DNA from: CAYYYA01 sp964487895
GTDB lineage: Bacteria > Patescibacteriota > Patescibacteriia > UBA1558 > 2-01-FULL-52-15
Assembly: GCA_964487895.1 (NCBI GenBank)
Contig: CAZASM010000024.1
Coordinates: 1 to 15,056 of the forward strand
Direction: 5' to 3'
Length of the DNA stretch: 15,056 bases
Shown here: positions 13,626 to 15,056 of the stretch, piece by piece
Layout of the letters: the number at the start of each line of letters is the position of its first letter
Numbering within the stretch: position 1 is the stretch's first letter
Notes under the pieces: model-generated
Told to the model about the DNA's origin: nothing
The model's database searches: none
Seen by the model: only the letters and a program-made list of their open reading frames with translations
Program-made: the position numbers and the translations under genes

Positions 13626-13649
13626 GTAGGGACAGGTCTTGACCTGTCC
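13626..13649 (+). repeat. Dispersed palindrome family 1, copy C
   Basis: GTAG followed by GGACAGGTC-TT-GACCTGTCC (13630-13649), perfect 9-bp arms. In the prfA message it would form a hairpin 14-34 nt before the start codon. Confidence 0.68.
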
Positions 13650-13677
13650 AACGGTGGTTATTAAAAGAGGGGTAAAC

Positions 13678-13716
13678 AAAAAACTCCCTGCAAGTATAGC
13701 AAAAAGCGGGGAGTTT
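13678..13716 (-). terminator. Rho-independent terminator of rpmE
   Basis: On the minus strand AAACTCCCCGC (13716-13706) pairs with GCAGGGAGTTT (13691-13681), 11 bp with one G-T, around a 14-nt loop. The end of the 3' arm runs into six T (13683-13678). The loop contains the -10 box of the next promoter. Confidence 0.8.
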
Positions 13717-13721
13717 GTTCA
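13693..13721 (-). promoter_or_regulatory. prfA promoter nested in the rpmE terminator
   Basis: TGAACA (13721-13716), a 17-nt spacer and TATACT (13698-13693) with an extended TG (TGCTATACT) on the minus strand. Transcription would start near 13686, inside the 3' arm of the terminator, so the new transcript lacks the 5' arm and cannot form that hairpin. Confidence 0.62.
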
Positions 13722-13725
13722 GAAG

Positions 13726-14013
13726 TTATTTTTCAGCTTTTTTCGCAGCTTTCTTGGCTACGACTTTGGCCTTTTTGACCTTCTTACCTTTACGGATTTT
13801 AGACTCTTCAGTCTGACGGGTCACCAAGTGTTTGAATCTGTCGATACGGCCGGCAGTGTCGATTAGCTTATCTTTACCAGTATAGAAAGGGTGACAATTA
13901 GAGCAAATTTCCACATTTAGGGCTTCCACAGTGGAACCAACAGTAAAGACGTTACCGCAGGCGCAGGTAACTTTGGCTTTGGGGAAATAGGCTGGATGTG
14001 TGTCTTTTTTCAT
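13726..14013 (-). CDS. rpmE: 50S ribosomal protein bL31, zinc-binding form
   Basis: The product is 95 aa from ATG 14013 (MKKDTHPAYF), the standard bL31 start; a TTG at 14040 would add an unsupported extension. The zinc-ribbon cysteines C17 and C19 (TCACGN) and C37 and C40 (ICSNCHPFYTGK) are all present, marking the Zn-containing C+ type. After about residue 66 comes a Lys/Ala-rich basic tail (KVVAKKAAKKAEK), longer than in many bL31 proteins. It bridges the large subunit's central protuberance and the small-subunit head. The order rpmE-prfA-prmC is widespread in bacteria. Here rpmE has its own promoter and terminator. The leader is only about 10 nt and lacks a Shine-Dalgarno site. Confidence 0.95.
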   Translation of the reverse strand: MKKDTHPAYFPKAKVTCACGNVFTVGSTVEALNVEICSNCHPFYTGKDKLIDTAGRIDRFKHLVTRQTEESKIRKGKKVKKAKVVAKKAAKKAEK

Positions 14014-14030
14014 ATATTCGTGTGTAGCTG

Positions 14031-14059
14031 ATACTAACAAAAGATTGATTTTTAGTCAA
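14031..14059 (-). promoter_or_regulatory. rpmE promoter
   Basis: TTGACT (14059-14054), a 17-nt spacer and TAGTAT (14036-14031) on the minus strand. The start is expected near 14024. The -35 box is part of the left arm of a large inverted repeat (14054-14093). Confidence 0.7.
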
Positions 14060-14093
14060 CCACGTTAGACAAGGTTGTCTAACGTGGTCAACT
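14054..14093. repeat. 40-nt inverted repeat between rpmE and sortase genes
   Basis: Two 18-nt arms around the loop AGGT. The inner 13 bp, ACCACGTTAGACA/TGTCTAACGTGGT, is perfect, and the outer part has two mismatches. No T tract follows closely on either strand and no gene ends here, so a terminator is unlikely. It overlaps the rpmE -35, suggesting an operator, or it may be a mobile-element remnant. Confidence 0.65.
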
Positions 14094-14138
14094 CCAGCGT
14101 TTTTTGCTTTAGGTCTTTGGTCGCCTACCAATGCTTAA

Positions 14139-14157
14139 TGTGCATATTTTGTGCATA
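14139..14157 (+). repeat. Direct repeat TGTGCATA, two copies 11 bp apart
   Basis: TGTGCATA at 14139-14146 and 14150-14157, start-to-start 11 bp, about one helical turn. They lie some 35-50 bp upstream of the TATAGT box before the sortase gene, a position suited to a regulator-binding site. Purely positional evidence. Confidence 0.4.
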
Positions 14158-14189
14158 ACCAGACTAGCGTAAAATCTGCCAATTTGTTG

Positions 14190-14195
14190 TATAGT
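14190..14195 (+). promoter_or_regulatory. Possible -10 box of the sortase gene
   Basis: TATAGT with no good -35 at 16-18 nt spacing. Transcription would start near 14202, about 40 nt before ATG 14243. An activator bound at the TGTGCATA repeats could compensate for the missing -35. Confidence 0.4.
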
Positions 14196-14242
14196 AAGGG
14201 TGTGGATATCTGTCTTTGCATTTGCTTTCGTTATGTGTTCTA

Positions 14243-14863
14243 ATGAAGGCCCTAATCGCTATGCCCTCAATAAAAAAAACCACCATCATTCGCACTATTT
14301 TACTCAGCGCTTGCATTGCGTCACTGGGTTATCTTTCATGGAATTCTGTTCGTATCTATCGCGAGTCATCTCCTCCTCAAGAACCAGTGGTACAGTCTGA
14401 CCAGCTAGACAATAATCAACCGTTGCAGGGTGTAACAGTGGCTCAGGCAGCGACGGTGAAAACGACCGATATTAATACTTTGCAGGTCGCTTCAATGAAA
14501 GTAGATAGTCGTGTCTGGGAAGGTAAGACTAAGACAGCTTTGAATAATGGTCTTTGGCGCATCCCTGGTAGTTCAACTCCTGACAAAGGTGGTAACACCG
14601 TCATCGCTGCGCACCGTTGGAAATGGCTTCCTGCTAGCAAGAAGTCATTTTATGATATTGATAAAGTAAAAGTGGGAGACGCTATTACTATGCAATGGGC
14701 TGGTAAAACCTATAACTATAAAGTTTCTAAAATTACTACCGTCACTCCTGATAAAGTGGACATCTTGAAAAATAGTGAAAAATCAAAATTAACCCTGTTT
14801 AGCTGTGCGCCGTTATTTTCTACGAAATACCGGCTAGTAGTCGAAGCAGATTTGATAACTTAA
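14243..14863 (+). CDS. Sortase, class D/E-like
   Basis: The product is 206 aa from ATG 14243; ATG 14261 (MPSIKKTT, 200 aa) is equally possible. Sortases are membrane-anchored cysteine transpeptidases that cut a sorting signal and join surface proteins to the envelope or into pili. An N-terminal signal anchor (TIIRTILLSACIASLGYL) is followed by a Pro/Gln-rich linker and the sortase barrel. The catalytic triad is visible: His in NTVIAAHRW (H124), Cys in LTLFSCAPLFST (C188; usual form TLxTC) and Arg in KYRLVVEA (R197). The class is inferred from the short form and the TLxxCxP..STxxRLVV pattern. No Shine-Dalgarno site is well placed. The following secreted protein may be its partner or substrate. 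Confidence 0.88.
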   Translation: MKALIAMPSIKKTTIIRTILLSACIASLGYLSWNSVRIYRESSPPQEPVVQSDQLDNNQPLQGVTVAQAATVKTTDINTLQVASMKVDSRVWEGKTKTALNNGLWRIPGSSTPDKGGNTVIAAHRWKWLPASKKSFYDIDKVKVGDAITMQWAGKTYNYKVSKITTVTPDKVDILKNSEKSKLTLFSCAPLFSTKYRLVVEADLIT

Positions 14864-14909
14864 TTAATTTATAAATTATTAATTCGCGGAGGGGCGATAA
14901 CAAAACGCT

Positions 14910-15056
14910 ATGAAAAAATATCTAAGTAAGTTGCAACGGGTAGTGGCGGTCTGGTCCTTGTTTACCCTGATAGTGGGTCAAGCGGGATTAACTGCTTTAC
15001 CTGCAGCAACGTTGGGCTTCGGCCTGAAGGCTCAAGCTGAAGAGCAAGTAGAAATT
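14910..15056 (+). CDS. Secreted protein, N-terminal fragment (runs off window)
   Basis: This frame is open from ATG 14910 to the window edge, 49 codons. It encodes a classic signal peptide: basic MKKYLSKLQR, hydrophobic core VVAVWSLFTLIVGQAGLTAL, and a probable cleavage after AQA before EEQVEI. GGAGGGG lies upstream, but 16-20 nt from the ATG, too far for a normal ribosome site. It starts 46 nt after the sortase stop on the same strand, so the two may be cotranscribed. The mature protein is not visible, so whether it bears a sorting signal cannot be said. Confidence 0.6.
   Translation, partial: MKKYLSKLQRVVAVWSLFTLIVGQAGLTALPAATLGFGLKAQAEEQVEI

Noticed and set aside
13616..13651. Longer N-terminus for prfA
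   Set aside because: The added 12 residues would be encoded by the dispersed palindrome copy C, and RF1 proteins normally begin close to MIDLIPLK-like sequence.
14123..14137. Similarity of CTACCAATGCTTAAT to the end of a TEM beta-lactamase gene
   Set aside because: Only about a dozen bases match, there is no surrounding coding similarity, and no open frame fits.

Overview
The window looks like chromosomal DNA from a bacterium of the Candidate Phyla Radiation (Patescibacteria). The main evidence is a surface protein with the baseplate-J-like layout common in that group, plus a compact set of housekeeping genes (dnaE, rodA, rplY, rpmE-prfA-prmC), a sortase, and several small membrane proteins with no recognisable family. 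Lineage below CPR cannot be fixed from this sequence. The standard code (table 11) works for every conserved gene.

Layout. At 1-248 a T-box type leader with its own promoter runs leftwards toward a gene outside the window. Leftward genes follow: a membrane-anchored baseplate-J-like protein (255-1376), a coiled-coil protein (1546-2070), an unknown protein whose frame continues 56 codons past an in-frame TGA (2089-2646), DNA polymerase III alpha (2755-6201) and a small one-TM protein (6372-6689). Rightward genes are a one-TM extracellular protein (6942-7835), rodA (8035-9129) and ribosomal protein bL25 (9213-9905). Two related composite repeats bracket the 6942 gene.

From about 10.03 to 11.66 kb lies an insulated cassette between two strong hairpin terminators. 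It holds one leftward and two rightward unknown genes read from divergent promoters. All three have clear Shine-Dalgarno sites and two of them end in TGA. None of the surrounding genes has a well-placed Shine-Dalgarno site, and several are preceded by a TATAAT box so close to the ATG that their mRNAs should be leaderless or nearly so. The cassette therefore looks foreign or differently regulated.

The right part carries the leftward set rpmE, prfA, prmC (ribosomal protein bL31, release factor 1, and the methyltransferase acting on its GGQ motif). The promoter for prfA lies inside the terminator hairpin of rpmE. Diverging from rpmE are a class D/E-like sortase and the start of a secreted protein that runs off the right edge.

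Short palindromes of one family (GTAGGGACARGTC..GAC..) occur three times between genes. No tRNA, rRNA, CRISPR array or transposase was seen.
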